Assembly: GCF_000208745.1 (NCBI RefSeq)
Contig: NC_030858.1
Location: 17,405,694-17,469,693 of the forward strand
DNA from: Theobroma cacao
Taxonomy: Eukaryota; Streptophyta; Magnoliopsida; Malvales; Malvaceae
Direction: 5' to 3'
DNA: 64,000 nucleotides
The notes beneath the pieces are model-generated. The model worked only from the letters and a program-made list of their open reading frames with translations. It had not been told where the DNA came from and ran no database searches. The stretch's first letter is position 1, and each line of letters begins with the position of its first letter. A program made the position numbers and the translations under genes. Shown here in pieces: positions 22,543 to 36,105 of this stretch.

Positions 22543-25500
22543 AACTTAATGTAAATTATTAGAATACATGTTGTAGACATTGTATGTAAATTTTTAAGGA
22601 GTAATGCCAGTACGAGTTGGCAATGTATATCACTATTTTGATTCAAAAGTATGAAATATGACTTAGCGATATTTGATGGAATGATGAGTAGGATAAATCG
22701 ATAGGCTTGTTTGGGCTTAATGGACTACGTTTATTGGGCCCTTGCGTCGGTCATGGCTCGAAAATTTGGGTCATGACAACTCAAATATGCAAACATAAGA
22801 TCAAAACTCCAATCTAAGCATTAAACCTTTGGATTCCTCAAATATATTCATAAAATTTTTGCCTAAGTATCATAAGGCATGCTTACTACATTTAACACAT
22901 TTAGATATCATCAAATAAATTTCCAAATATGCAACAAATTTCAAGATCATTCTCTATACACATAATAGTTCATATACATACTTCATAAGCATACACATCG
23001 GGTTCAAATTTACTCTTTAATATCTTAGCCTCTATTGCGCATAGGCAATGTCAATTAGGGGTGTTACATTCTCCCCTCCTTATAAAAATTTGTCCTCAAA
23101 TTTTGTACAATTAAAGCAACCTCACACATTTAAATATATTTGAGTTCAAATTTATCTATGAGCATCTCAATGCTAAGTACCCCAAAGTTGATTCAAGGGC
23201 TATGTCATCACCCTCACAACTTAAAATCATAACTAGTTGGCTGAGCATGGTTCATGCATCATACATGTCTCACTTGCAGTTACAGAGTATTAATCTCCAT
23301 ATCCTTAAAATATTACACATTAATGTTCCTTTAACTGTTACACTCATAATCATTAATCTAGTCAAATTCTGACAAGTCCATGTAATAATCTCTTAACACA
23401 TTCCTGAGCACTCATATCGTAAGCTCATATAGACCATCCACTTATGGATGTTGAGTCGTACTTAAGATCCCAATTAGACATTTAAGGTGCTTTTTCTAGC
23501 CTTTCCTAAAACCAATTAATAATTGATGTCCCTTTTGAGTCTGTACATACACATTGGATACATCCAAGCAAAGTTTTAGACAATGCATTGGGATAGTTCG
23601 CTAACCCTTCAAATAATTCATATGGCTCGCTTACTAGCATGGGCCTTGGCAATCTTTCCACTGTTTTCATTTACTAGGGTCTACTTGTACCCCACCTTCA
23701 AACATCACATACTTTTCAAAAGCCAATATTGCTTAATCGGAATTCATACTAGGGACTTGATATATTAGTTCTCTTTAAGCACTTGAAGTGCAATTCTTGC
23801 ACATCTCACATATCCTTCCAAACTCTTTGACATAAAATATCAACTATAAACACGACTACAAATTTGTCTAATTTTCCCTTCCAACACTTAAATCATAGCG
23901 CCAAATGTAGTGGATCATAATTCAATATTTGCCTTATCATTATTAGGCGTTCCTTACATGTGAGGAAAACACTTTTCACATTTTCCATGTCTTTGCCTCC
24001 ACAAGCATATCAAGAATAGAACATCGTCGGGTCTACATCAAGATGAGAAATCATTGTCTTGATCCAACATTTTCATGCATTTTTATCTTCACAGCAATTC
24101 CATGCATCACATGTCACATCAATGATAGCTCTCTTTGTGGGTATATACTCATGTACTACCTGACTACTCATAAGTCACTCATGGCCATCTAAATTTGGCT
24201 TTTTAATTAGGCTTAATATTATCCCATTAGATATATCTCTCACCCTAGTAATCAGCCTCATTATCTAGGCTCCCATCTGATATTCAAATTAGAATCATTC
24301 ATCAAAACAAGTCTCGGGAAGCTTATTCAAAAAGAGTTGCCCATCAGACACATATAAAATAGCGATCCTTCTTAGATAGTAACAAATATTTGCTTCATCA
24401 TAACAAATACGTCCAGTGATAAAATAACTGAAGCCACATTAAAATCATCATCCAGTGCCAAAGCCACTAACAGAATATCCAAGTCATAGGGCCAGATTCT
24501 CCACCCTACCAAACTCACGTTGTACGCACCATTATTCTTCTCACAAATCCAACACTTAATTTGCTATGATGGGGTTCAAATTTTAGGCATAAGGTTACGC
24601 TTATAGCCTTAACTGCCAACTCTTTATCTTGAGATAACTCATTCAAACCATAATCACTAAACCAGGGGATCTCTAACCGTATTTCAAATTTAAGCCATAA
24701 CTTAAAATCATGGTTTCATGATTTTCAAATTTACTTAGACTATGTCAATCATTGACAATAACAAGCATAACTAAAATTTTCAATCGAGTCACTGAATCCA
24801 AGTGTATCTTTCCATCAAATGATCGCTCCGTGGCTTATATCCTCATCAAAATCCCTTATGGATTAATTCATTCAAATGACTTGATCTTCCAACACTCAAA
24901 ATTACTTATAGTAGTAGCCATATCCCCTCATAATTCAGGGACTCAAATCAATGCTCATAGCAATCTGATTCGCTTATTTGAGTAGTCAATAGTATCAAGT
25001 TTACCAAGGTGTCTTGGTTTTTCATTTAGACTATACAAGACTTATTTACGTGTATGTGCCCTTAGGCTTTTCATATTACACCTTGCATACATGGTAGGGC
25101 ATTCTCAATCTTATACCCAAGCTTTAAACATAACCACCACTTAACAAGTCCCTCTATGGATTATCTTTTTCCATACAATACTCACAAATCCACAAATGAT
25201 ACAACTCTAGAGAGGTTCTTACCTATTTGGTAAGCTTCAAGTAGTTCATGATCATGTATACCATAATTTACATAACTTGCTTTCCTTTGCACGTACATAC
25301 TTCACATTTTTATAATATGCCAAACTCACTTTTAGGCATATTTTACTACTAAACGATCTTGCAACACCATCGCATTATTCAATGCAAGCCTTGTTAGGCA
25401 ATAATCTCCAATTGTCTATCATCCACAAAACATTGAATGGTACTCCTTTGTACTAAGGTTCTAGGCCAATGATTATAGGTTATATCGAACAGATTTTTCA

Positions 25501-26095
25501 AACTAGTCTTCAAAACAATATGTATATATATACCCCAATTTCAATTAAAAACTCCCATATGGAACTATACACAATTAAAATTTTCAAATCATTTACCTTT
25601 AAGCAGTCACATTCACAATTAGCCTTGTCAATTCATAGGCTTTCTACCAAGCATGGCCAAACTGAACCTTATCCTTAGAGCTAATTGATTTATTAACCCA
25701 GTCAAGTTATGACCATATGTCATGTATGATAGACACCAAGGCTTGCCCTTTGGCTAATTCGTGTGCTTATAGCTTTAAATCACATCACATAAAATCAAAT
25801 CTTGAAAATACTCAACCATTAGGCCAGAGCCAAAATCAACTTCAAGTGGGTATTCAACACATAGTGCATATCAAAGTCCTAGGGATTCCATATCAATTAC
25901 ACATATATGCAGTAGTCCCATATACCATCAAAGTGCAGAAACATCCATTAGTAATTACTCAAATAGAGTAGCGAAGTTGACTGTCTAAAATCTCGAGTAC
26001 AAAATGACCAAGCATTAACACAATGCACTTACCTCAGTGCCTATCCAACCATTCAAATTATCGTCAGAGGCTTCAAACCATTATCTCAATGCGTC

Positions 26096-28823
26096 TGTCA
26101 CGACCCAAACCCAAGGGCCATGACTACGCACAAGCCTAACAGGCAAGTCCACTAGACCTAAGCAAGCCGTAGAGTTCATACTTAAACATACATAAGCGAA
26201 GGGATTCAATCATTAAATATTCATAATAAATTTGAATAAAATACCATATCCCTGGTTTAATTTCCATACAATAGTAATAGGGCCATATGTTGGCCATCTA
26301 AATGGGTTCATACATATTAACCCTTAATATACCATATAACATGACACTCAGTGCCTACACATATTATCCACAATGGAAAGCTTTAACTAACTTAGCAAAG
26401 TGACTAATACTGAGAACCTATTGGATGCCAAAATTGGTTTGACGCTGGATGACCTTTACTACGTCGCTCTGTGGCCTATTTATTTGCACATGGTTGAGTA
26501 CTATAATACTCAGTGAGTGGTGTAGATAAACAAAATCATATATATATATACAAAATAAGTATATAAAATATATGCACATTTCATGCAACTAGATGTTTGA
26601 ATAAACATCTTCAAATACAAGGCATATCATTATCCCTAAATCTCGAATATGAGGGCATATCATCACCTTCATAGTCTCCAAAGATTATCACACATCATTA
26701 GGCTTACTTTTGAAGCTAATCAAAGTTATTCAAATCATCCTCCACAGCACATTCTAGTCGCTCGAGTATCACATCAAAATCATATCACATTTATCTAAGC
26801 CTCTCCATGGCTATCGCACATCATATACGAACCAAATCAATGAGTGGTCCTCCCCTAGACATAGCAAGATCACGCTCGGTGGCCATCCAGTGGAGAATCA
26901 GATCACGCTTAGGGCAAAGCCACTGACAGAGAAATGGATCACACACGTGCCGAAGCAACGGGAGGAAAACAGATCACACATAGCATCAGAGCAACTGACG
27001 GGGAATAGATCATTAATCGAATTAATCTCCTGGCATTGGCATCATCCAAGGTAATCTCAATAGATGGCATCAAAGCACTGTAAGTGGGAATCACAAGTAG
27101 GATTAGTGTCATCGTCCTTGCTTAGCATCATCCTACAAGCACACAAATAGTCACAGGGGGATAGAAATCCACTCAACAACAAATCTAATCAGTGTTTGGA
27201 ATTCATTCCTTGGACAGAAACATAAATCCACAAATATGGTCATTGTGCCTTTATCATTCACAATTTCCTTACCAAACCTTAATTCACATTTATCGAGCTT
27301 TAATCGTCTTAAGCTCAGCTAAGTTATAAGTGCCTTTAAGTCTCCAAGGTATCATTCAATCAAATCATCTCACATATCATTCACCTAGGGTAATCTACTC
27401 CTAAGGGTTCATCATAGCCTCTAGACATCCTAGTCTAAGCACACACACAACATAGGCCACCCATGTGGCTCACATCACAGCACATAATCGCACACAATTC
27501 ACATATATACATATACTCATATATTGTTCTCTATCCTAGGTTCATTCATCTAGGCATACATATTTCATTTTAATACCAATGCAGCGCATCTTTCATGCGT
27601 CATGCATTACATGCATATTAAACTAAACCCACTCATAGTGACAAAAAGAGGCACTCCTAGTCAAGCTCCGATCCTTGGACTCTAATTATCGTCTAGCTTG
27701 GCAATGAGTTAATTTAACTCAGTTTCCCCCTTTAAACACATCAAAACATTAAAAGATTAATTATTCATGGCTTTCAAAAAATGTAAGCTTTCCACACAAT
27801 TAACTAAATCTTAGCAATCCAACTATTTAAGCTCAAATCCTTTATTAATGAGCTAAAATCATACCTTAAAAGTTGAATTGCATGAGTTTTAGCTCCAAAT
27901 TCTCCAATCCAAGCTAAAAAGGAAAATCACCAAATCTGGAGAAAATCGAATTTCTTAGCATTTAACCGATTAAATTGGAAAATAATCGGTAAAAACATTA
28001 AATCTTACCTCCAAGATGGTTTCCCAAGCTCCAAATAGCCTCAAATCACTTCAAAAGTCCATTTAGGGCCTTAGGGTTTCTAGTTTTTAGAGAGAGAAAG
28101 AGACAGAAAGAGTTGAGATAAAGGGTTGGGCAAAAATGGCCTGAACCCTTTTTTATTTTTGTCTTTCCTTTTTGATGTATTGATACATTTTGGCAATGTC
28201 TCGATATATTTTGACAATGCATCGATACATTTGCCCTAATTTTGAATGAATGTATCGATGCATTTCAAGCAGAATGCTCCTTGCCCAACATGTATCGATA
28301 CACGTGGGAAATGTATTGATACTTTTCCCCTTGGGTGCTCTCTATTTCAAATGTATCGATACATTTGGACAATGTCTTAATACATGTTCATCTTTGTCCA
28401 AGTCTATCAATACGTTCTCAAATGTATTGATAAAATATTCTTTTTGGGGCCTTTATTGTTCATCTTGCCATGAATGTATCGATACATTCGAGTGTCTATC
28501 GATACTTTCACTCCTGTAAGCAGTTCCAAACTTCCCAAAAACTCAAAAAATCCAAATTTAACACTCTAATATTATTCCTGGTTGATATTACACCTCAAAT
28601 CATTCATTTAACTCAATCCCATACACAAATTCATAAATATAACATCAAATCTTAATCAAAACCTCAAATTATAGGATTTATCACATATTTCCTCAAAGTT
28701 TTGCCTAAGTGTGAATATGTACACTTTTAAACACTAGGCATACATATTCTATCATCAAGGTTCTCAAGACTCCACATATTTTATAAATCATTCTTAGTTT
28801 ACATAAAAATTGGGGGTGTTATA
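26096..28823 (-). mobile_element. Nested solo LTR (TGTATCGATACA type)
   Basis: Starts TGTCACGACCC and ends GGGGGTGTTATA (ancestral ...GTTACA). Flanks GCGTC (26091-26095) and GCATC (28824-28828) are a target duplication with one change. It aligns with the LTR at 29179-32374 in several blocks ('cttagcaatccaac', 'gctcaaatccttt', 'agctccaaattc') but differs fully in its word cassette. No internal region attached. Confidence 0.82.
28176..28512. repeat. TGTATCGATACA word cassette, about 12 copies
   Basis: TGTATCGATACA and one- to three-base variants (TGTATTGATACA, TGTCTCGATATA, TGCATCGATACA, TGTATCGATGCA and others) recur every 20-40 bp, separated by unrelated sequence. Starts about 310 bp inside the GGGGTGTTATA end of the LTR, i.e. 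in its U3. Confidence 0.88.
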
Positions 28824-29178
28824 GCATCGTCCAGTTCTAGTGGATCTAATAGTCCTATTTCAACTATCATGACCACATGTTGTAGGAGCATATTCCCATT
28901 AATATCTCCTTCGAAGCATTTTGCCCCAAAGTCCTCTTAATGGTGGCTCGTCCCTTAAGGTGGTATCCTCACTCGAACTAGAGCAACACCAGTCAAATTC
29001 AAACTTAGAATTCAAGGGTAAGTTAGCTTACTAAGACTTAGGAGTTCACGTAGTCTTCTATTCATAATTAGTGCTGTAGTCACAAACCATGAATACGACT
29101 CTACATTAATCCCAACACTTGTTGACAGACTTAAGACGACCTAATACACTCTGAACCTAGGTGCTCAAATACCAACTT

Positions 29179-32100
29179 CGTCACGACTTAAACTCGGGAG
29201 TTCGTGATCAGTGCACGAGTTCGACAGGTTAAACCCACGAGACCCCGAGCAAGCCTCAAAATTTCCAAACATATTTAAATTCAAATACATAAATATTTCC
29301 TTGGCACATAGCTCATACACAATATTTAATACATTTCTCACAAGGCCACACATTGACCGTCATAGTGGGTTTGTATCATTCAACCCTTATAACACATATA
29401 AACGACATCATCATGCCTACACAGATCTTAAATATACATGGTTGGGAAACCAGTACCACCAACAAAAGCTAACATACTTCGAACTTAGCGGTGTGACGAA
29501 TGGGATGGAAACCTATCAAATGCCAAATGTATATTTGTCCAAAGACGACACTAGCCACACAATCCCGTAGCTTTACTTATCTAGATATGGTACAACAAAG
29601 GGGTGAGTCATCTAATACTTAGTGAGGGGGATGCTGACATAGCATAATAACTCAAACACACACACACATACACATATTAGCATATCTAGCCATCTTAATA
29701 TCCCACGTACACATCTCATTGTATTATACCTTGCTGGATGACAACTCAATGGCCTATCACATTCATAATTTTCTAAACTCTATATCACCACATCCAAGCA
29801 TATCAAATTAAGACTAAACTTTAAAGTCATCATCAAATTAGGCTCCATAGGCTCATTCTAGTAGCTAAGCATAATCACAATATTCAATATCTATAACTCG
29901 CTTACCTTGAAGCGTTCCATCTAATATCAACCATATTTCAATCATACATCTCACATTTTAAGGGCACATCAATCATCCCTAGGGAGCATTCACATTGTTA
30001 TACATTGTATTATGCTTATGCTTAAAGCCGCATCAAAGTAAACATCCATAGGTACATACTAGTTGCCAAGGTATCATAATAATTTTAAATCATTTTCATT
30101 TGAGCTTATCTGAGGCTATGTCATATCGTACATAAATCATATCATAATCTTTGAGTGGTCTTCCCTAGACAAAGTCAAATCACGCATGGTGGCCCATCGA
30201 TGGAATCAAATCATGCTCAAGGCAAAGCCGTTGGCAAAGAGCATGTCAAAGCAATAGAAAGAGAATCAAATCACGCACAGCACCGAAGCGGCTGGTAGAG
30301 AATCAAATCATTGACCAGAGTAATCTCCTGACGGTCAGCATCACCTAGAGTAGTCTCAGACAAGTGGCATCATGCATATAATCATCATCTGGAGTAATCT
30401 CCCAATGGATAGCATCACCTCGAATAATCTCAAGGGGGCATCAAAGCACTGTCGACAAGATTCATAAGTGAGATTAAGACCACCGTCCTTGCTTACTACC
30501 ATCTCTGTAGGCATATACATAGTCATAGGGGTTAGACTCCACTCAACCTCAAATCAAATCGACGTCCGAAATTCAAGCATCAAACGGAACATCATCAAAC
30601 TCATAGGCCATCATGGCCTTCATAATTCACATCCTTAATTAGGTTCCTTAGCCTCATATATGTAAATAACTTACGTCAAAGATTCATGGCTCAATAGCCT
30701 AACATACTTGGGCAATTTTGCCTCTTAATTCTCAAACAAGGCCATCATGCCTTCCACAATTCCATATATCCACATAAAACCACAAATCATATTTAACGAA
30801 CTTTAATCACTTCTACGCTCGGTACGATTCTAAATGCTCTTAGTCTCTAAGGCAATAAATGTTAATAATCCATGAAATGGTTCAGTTGTCTAGGGTAATT
30901 TACTCTTAGACGTTCATCATACACAATTAACATAAGCCACTAGGTGGCTCATCCAAAGCACATACATCACATCATTTTCTAGCCGAAGCATACTCATCTA
31001 GGCAATCATATTCACATATACACATACATAGTTCTCTAGCCTTGGCATACTCATCTAGGCATTAGTATAACATTTAAATACCATGGCAACATATATTATC
31101 ATGTGTTATGCATTACATCCATTTTATTAAATCCCATTCACAGTGACAAATTGGGTGGGCTTCTAAGCCAAGCTTCGATCTTTAGCCTCCAACCATTTTT
31201 TGGCTCACAAATGTATCCAAATTGCACAATCTTCCTTTAAACACATTTAAACATCACAAAACTAATTAGATCTTGGCTTTCGAAAAATGTCAACTTTTCT
31301 AAAATTATCTAAATCCTTAGCAATCCAACATATGAGCTCAAATCCTTTAATAATGAGCTAAACTCATACCTTAGAGGCTAGATTGTATAATTCTTAGCTC
31401 CAAATTCACTCCAAATAGCCCCAAGAATCTATTTGTGGCTTAGAGTTTCAAATGGGTAGAGAAAGAAAACATAAATCATCAAAACTTATTCTTTAGGAGT
31501 GAAAATCCTTACCTTAGACATTTAGAATCCAAGATTTGTTATTAGAGTTTGAAGGTTTTGAAGGGTATGAAATTTGAGAAAAAATGCGTGGGGGAATGAG
31601 GAGTTAGGAAAAAAATGAAGAATTTTTAATTTTGGGGCTTTTAAGCTTATTTCAGTTTGACTAGGTAGCCTAGGATTGACTATGGAGGGTTTATAGTGGA
31701 TTTTGGACAAGAAAGTTTTATAATTCACCCATTTTGCCTTCAAAAGATCGATTGTGAAGGGTTAATAGTTGATCCTGAACCAGAATGTTTGTTTTTATTC
31801 CTTCACAAGATCAACTGTAGAAGGCCTATAGTTGATCCTAGACCAAAATGTTTTACATTTCTTCCATTTTTTCCTTTCTAGGATCGACTATGGAGGGCCT
31901 ATAGTCGACCTTAGACTAGAATGCATGACTTCCCCTGCTTTTTACTTCACAAGATTGACCATCTATACACTAGGATTGACTTTTTTGGTCCAGCTTTGTA
32001 AAAATTGTTCCTTTTAAAGTCTAAACTCATTCTACATCTCTTCCACAACCTCATACCTTTCATATATGACTCAAATCTTTTACTCAAATACTCAAACATA

Positions 32101-32374
32101 AGATCAAAACCCCAATCTAAGCATTAAACCTTTGGATTCCTCAAATATGTTCACAAAATTTTTACCTAAGTATCATAAGGCATGCTTTCTACATTTAACA
32201 CATCGACATATCATTAAAGAAGTCCCCAAATATAGAACAAATTTCAAGATCATTCTCTCTACACATGGTAATTCATATACATACTTCACAAGCATACACA
32301 TTGAGGTTCAAATTTACTCTTCAATAACTTAGCTCTTATTGCATATAAGCCATGTCAAAATTAGGGGTGTTACA
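29179..32374 (-). repeat. 5' LTR of the large element (3.2 kb)
   Basis: Plus-strand left end CGTCACGAC (expected TGTCACGAC), right end GGGGTGTTACA. It contains internal blocks such as 'ggcaaagccgttggcaaaga' that are shared with the 26096-28823 LTR. Confidence 0.82.
31670..31985. repeat. GATCGACTAT...ATAGTCGATC word cassette
   Basis: Five units about 62-74 bp apart. The clearest (about 31881-31911) pairs ATCGACTAT with ATAGTCGA across 'ggagggcct'. Same position in the LTR as the TGTATCGATACA cassette of the sister LTR. Confidence 0.82.
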
Positions 32375-32425
32375 AAAAGAGTCATCTAGTTCATCCAAAA
32401 TAGTATTAGATTCAAAACCAAAAAA

Positions 32426-35400
32426 CCTTTTAACTACGAATATTTAAAACATTTTCCTAAAGACTTCAGAATAGAAAAGACACAAAAAAGGAAAGGGATA
32501 GATGGTTATATGAATTATTATGTGTGGGTGTGTCTGTTGCAACCATGCTTATGTACTTTTACACACTCAATATGTACTAGGAGAAGGATGATTGCATCAA
32601 CCATTATGTTAGTACATGTGTACATCCACCATAGCATGTAAGGTAAAAGAAAAAGCCTTTTGACTACAAATATTTAAAATCTTTTTTTCTTGAGATGTTA
32701 GAGGAAAGAAAAAAAGAAAGGGAAAGGGAATGTGGTTATATGAATTATTTTGGGTGGGTGTGTCTGTTTGTAACCATGTCTATGTGTTTCTACACTCACA
32801 ATGTGTACTAGGAGAATGATGATTGTAGCAACCAATGTGTTAGTACATGTGTGCATCCACCATAGTATGCAAGGACAAAAAGGAAAAGCTTTTTGGCTAT
32901 GAATATTCAAAAGCATTTTTCTAGAGACGTTAGAGTAGAGAAGAAAGGAAAGGGAATGGGAAGGATGTTAATATAAATTATTTTGGTGGGTGTGTGTCAT
33001 GACCCAAATTTAGGGCATGACCAACACAAGAGTATCAATTGGAGTTATCTTTTTAACTCAAGCAAGCCTAAGATAAACAATAAACCAATAACCATATGTG
33101 CCTCATGGGAACCCTCACTATGGAATCATATGCAAATAGATATAAACACAGTGATATCATATAACACAAATATCATATCAATTTCGTACACTCATGTGCA
33201 CATAATGCGGAAGCAACATATATAACAAATCCAGAGTATAAGCCATCTTGTGACGAATACAACCTATAGCCAACTCAAGGCAAGCATCCATAATATCATT
33301 TATTACATGACATAAATAAGTCATAAACCATAACAGTCAAATATAAAAGATTGGACCATCTAACCAAAACTTAACTGAGTCTAAGACGGAGTAAAAAGGC
33401 TTACGCTTATTGGATGCCATATGACCACCTACCAAAATTGTCAGTAGAAGTAGCTCATTCCAAAGGACATCGAGCCAAGCAATCTATTGATCTGAAATAA
33501 CAAGTGCATATTATATGTGTAAGGTATAAATAACTTTGTGAGTAGATATGGGGAGAAGGAACAAGCTAATAGGGAAAAGTATTTAACAAAATACACTTTC
33601 AGAGATATGCAATAAACATTAACAAATGTTTTGCACAACTCGCTTCTCTAAGCGTAATCATAAATAAACACCCGACTCTTCAAACGTAATCATAAATCAT
33701 TACTCTAGGCATGTCAAATGTCCACATGGTCTTCAAGTTCGTTATTTTCCAAATGGATCATGGACCAAATAATCCAATAGTTTTTGAGTCTACTGTCTTT
33801 CAAACTACTTAGGAAACGTATGTTCATATGACCTCTAAGACTGTTGTTTTTTTAACTATACAAGGATAACAAAATATTATAAAACATAGTTTGCAAAATA
33901 GTTAATGAACCTTTAAAGAAACATTCAAAGTTTGGAAACCATTTCAAGATAGTTTAGGAAAAATGAAGTTAATCATCAAATTAAGAGTATCTGAAACAAT
34001 AATCGAGGTTATCAAAGATTTTACTTAAAACAAACATCATTTCGATCTTTAGAATACCTTTTGAAATCATTTGGATTTCAAAGTAAGCTTGATTTATCGA
34101 TTGATAGATCATCTCGATCTATCGATAGATACGAAACATAATGCATTTTCAATGGTTCTATGCTGTATCTATCAATATATCAGTGCCATGTATCAATAGA
34201 TTAGGCACAGAACAATATTTCTCAACCTAAAACTCTCCACTAAGACCTCAACCAAGACTATTATCCATCCATAGTCAAGTAATCATCATTCAATTATCAA
34301 ATAAACATTATCAATGACACAGATTCATCATATTAGACATCAAGTTATACAAACCGTGGAGCATTAGCCAAGAAGAACCAAATTAGCTAATGTCGTCACA
34401 CTAGACTTATCCGGTTCACATAGCCACTGACCAAAAGAAAGGATAGGACTAAGACAACTTCCAATAACTAGGGAGTCCTAAGAAAATACCTTAACTGGCT
34501 TAAGTTGTAAATCCTTGTGAGTCATATAATACAACCTCAACTAACTCACCAAAACTCATTGTGCACAATGGCTAGCGCCTACTACCACTAGTTGCAGGTC
34601 CTTATCTCGTTAGGATCAAACAACCATAGTACAATAATCCAATGTTCAAAATATACATACAATCAAAATGTGAAACCATGACCAACATATCATAAAGGTT
34701 GAGATATAATCACAACTGAAGTCAATCAACCGTATCAATAATCTAAAGATAAATGACCATATATACCAAGGCCTCACCAAGGAGGAATCTCTCACATTAA
34801 CATTTAAAACCATCAATCATACATCAATCATAAACAAATGAGATGTTTGAGATAACAAAGCTTTGAAAGGCTTATTCCCCATGTTCAAAACTAATACATA
34901 GTAGACTACATATACTTAGTCTATAGTTTTCATCAAAGCATACTTGTAAACATTTTTTTCACAGCATAAACTCATTGAAAGTCATTCATATGCAAGGTTG
35001 TAGAATAGGCATGCTTAATTATATTAAATAATAAAAAAATGTCACATTTACCCACCTCAAACAAGCATGGCTTGCTCTCTAGCACCTTTCGTCGAACACT
35101 AGGTTTTTGAAAAATTCAAACTTTCTCCACAACACCTATCATGAAGTTTTTCATCATTAATACTTAGTTCTATAACATAATATTAGACTAATAATCATCT
35201 GTTATTCCACAAATAAATTTCTAATAGTTCGTTAATCCACAAATCAATAACTAATCTAACTCTAACTAAAGGATTTGAATCTACTTTTAGTTAGAGTTCA
35301 GACAACTTTACCTTGGTGAGCATGAGAGTTCCAAAACCAACTCAAAACCTAAGTTTTCATGAGTAAAACAAATTTATGAGAATCCATGAATTTTGAAAAA

Positions 35401-36105
35401 ACAAAACCTTAGTTTCAAAGGTTTAAAACAAAGAACTTTACCTTTCAAAAATTCTTAGTATCAAAATCCAAACTTGAAGATGACTTTTAATGCTTGAAAT
35501 CCATAATTTTGTTGACAATGAGAGTTGAGCGAAAAAAAGGAAGAGGGTGGCCAGGCTTTCAAGGAAAAACCACATTTTTAGCCATATAAGGTAAAGTTTG
35601 AGGTTTTAATGTTTTTGAATGAGTGAGAAATCACTAGAATAACCTTATTTTTTAAGTTTGTGACTAATGTATCAATACATTTTGCCCTGGGTTTCATGTA
35701 TTGATTCATGATGAACATATTTAGATACACATTCATAAAAGTCCGTTTCTGGGTTTGCTATATCGATATATGATGAACATGTATTGATACATTTTGTCTA
35801 GAATGTAGTTTTAAGTCTAAAACCATCCTATTCAACCCTATAAAGGTACTAACTTTTGTATAAACATATTTGGTTATCAAAACATGGGACTTCTAAATCA
35901 AAATAATCCAAAATTGAAGTTCAAAACTTTAAAATAACAACTCACCAAGTTAGGTTACAAATCTAACCTAATTTAAGAAATAGGATTTCACGGTGTGGCT
36001 TTTTGTAACGAAGCCTATCTGCTTCTACACTCACAATTATGTACTAGAAGGATGATTGTATCAACCATTGTGTTAGTACATGTGTGCATGTGCACCTGCA
36101 TGCAA
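32426..36105. repeat. ~231-bp tandem repeat, three units, third split
   Basis: Units start at 32426, 32656 and 32889 ('ccttttgactacaaatattt' and variants, then 'gggtgggtgtgtctgtt', 'gtactaggag', 'gtgttagtacatgtgtgcat'). The third stops at 32994 and resumes at 35993-36105 after a solo LTR insertion. Probably original CMO intron sequence. Confidence 0.85.
32995..35992 (-). mobile_element. Solo LTR, 3.0 kb
   Basis: Starts TGTCATGACCC and ends 'ggatttcacg' (ancestral CA). Perfect target duplication GTGTG (32990-32994 and 35993-35997). It carries two word clusters: TCTATCGATAGA-like at 34094-34200 and TGTATCGATACA-like at 35666-35800. No coding capacity. Confidence 0.83.

Larger units (their letters stand above)
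20005..22778 (+). mobile_element. Solo LTR, chromovirus-like, plus strand
   Basis: Same family as 10837-13679 in the opposite orientation. It begins TATGAGACC (expected TGTGAG), ends GGGTCATGACA, and is flanked by a perfect target duplication ACTCA (20000-20004 and 22779-22783). The uninterrupted target is visible at 32041-32130 in the paired LTR. About 2.77 kb, a third of it N. Confidence 0.9.
19199..23068 (-). repeat. 3' LTR remnant, split by a solo LTR
   Basis: 19215-20004 plus 22784-23068 align end to end with 31290-32374 of the 5' LTR, for example 'ttttctaaaatta' and 'cctttggattcctcaaatat'. It ends in 'ggggtgttaca'. The part matching 29179-31280 is missing. Confidence 0.82.
23069..29178 (-). 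other. Internal region of the large LTR element
   Basis: Purine tract at the left end, primer-site-like sequence at the right end, no recognisable gag, protease or polymerase between. Short open stretches near 24.7, 25.5 and 25.8 kb do not look like proteins. It is split by the solo LTR at 26096-28823. Confidence 0.55.
19194..32379 (-). mobile_element. Large non-coding LTR element with two nested LTRs
   Basis: The 5' LTR is 29179-32374 and the truncated 3' LTR is 19199-23068 (including a nested insert). On the minus strand, a primer-site-like TTGGTATTTGAGCACC lies just inside the 5' LTR (about 29158-29175), and a purine tract (reverse of ttctcccctcctt, 23069-23081) lies just before the 3' LTR. 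The internal part, about 3.4 kb after removing the nested LTR at 26096-28823, shows no gag or pol reading, so it resembles a LARD-type non-autonomous element. AAAAG flanks both sides (19194-19198 and 32375-32379), a possible target duplication, although the left LTR lacks its first ~2.1 kb. The order of events is element first, then the inserts at 20005 and 26096. Confidence 0.7.

Noticed and set aside
21534..22646. Long open frames on both strands (over 330 aa)
   Set aside because: They exist only because N runs carry no stop codons.
28250..28519. 89-aa open frame with repeated 'IDTF' and 'CIDT' steps
   Set aside because: Translation of the TGTATCGATACA cassette.
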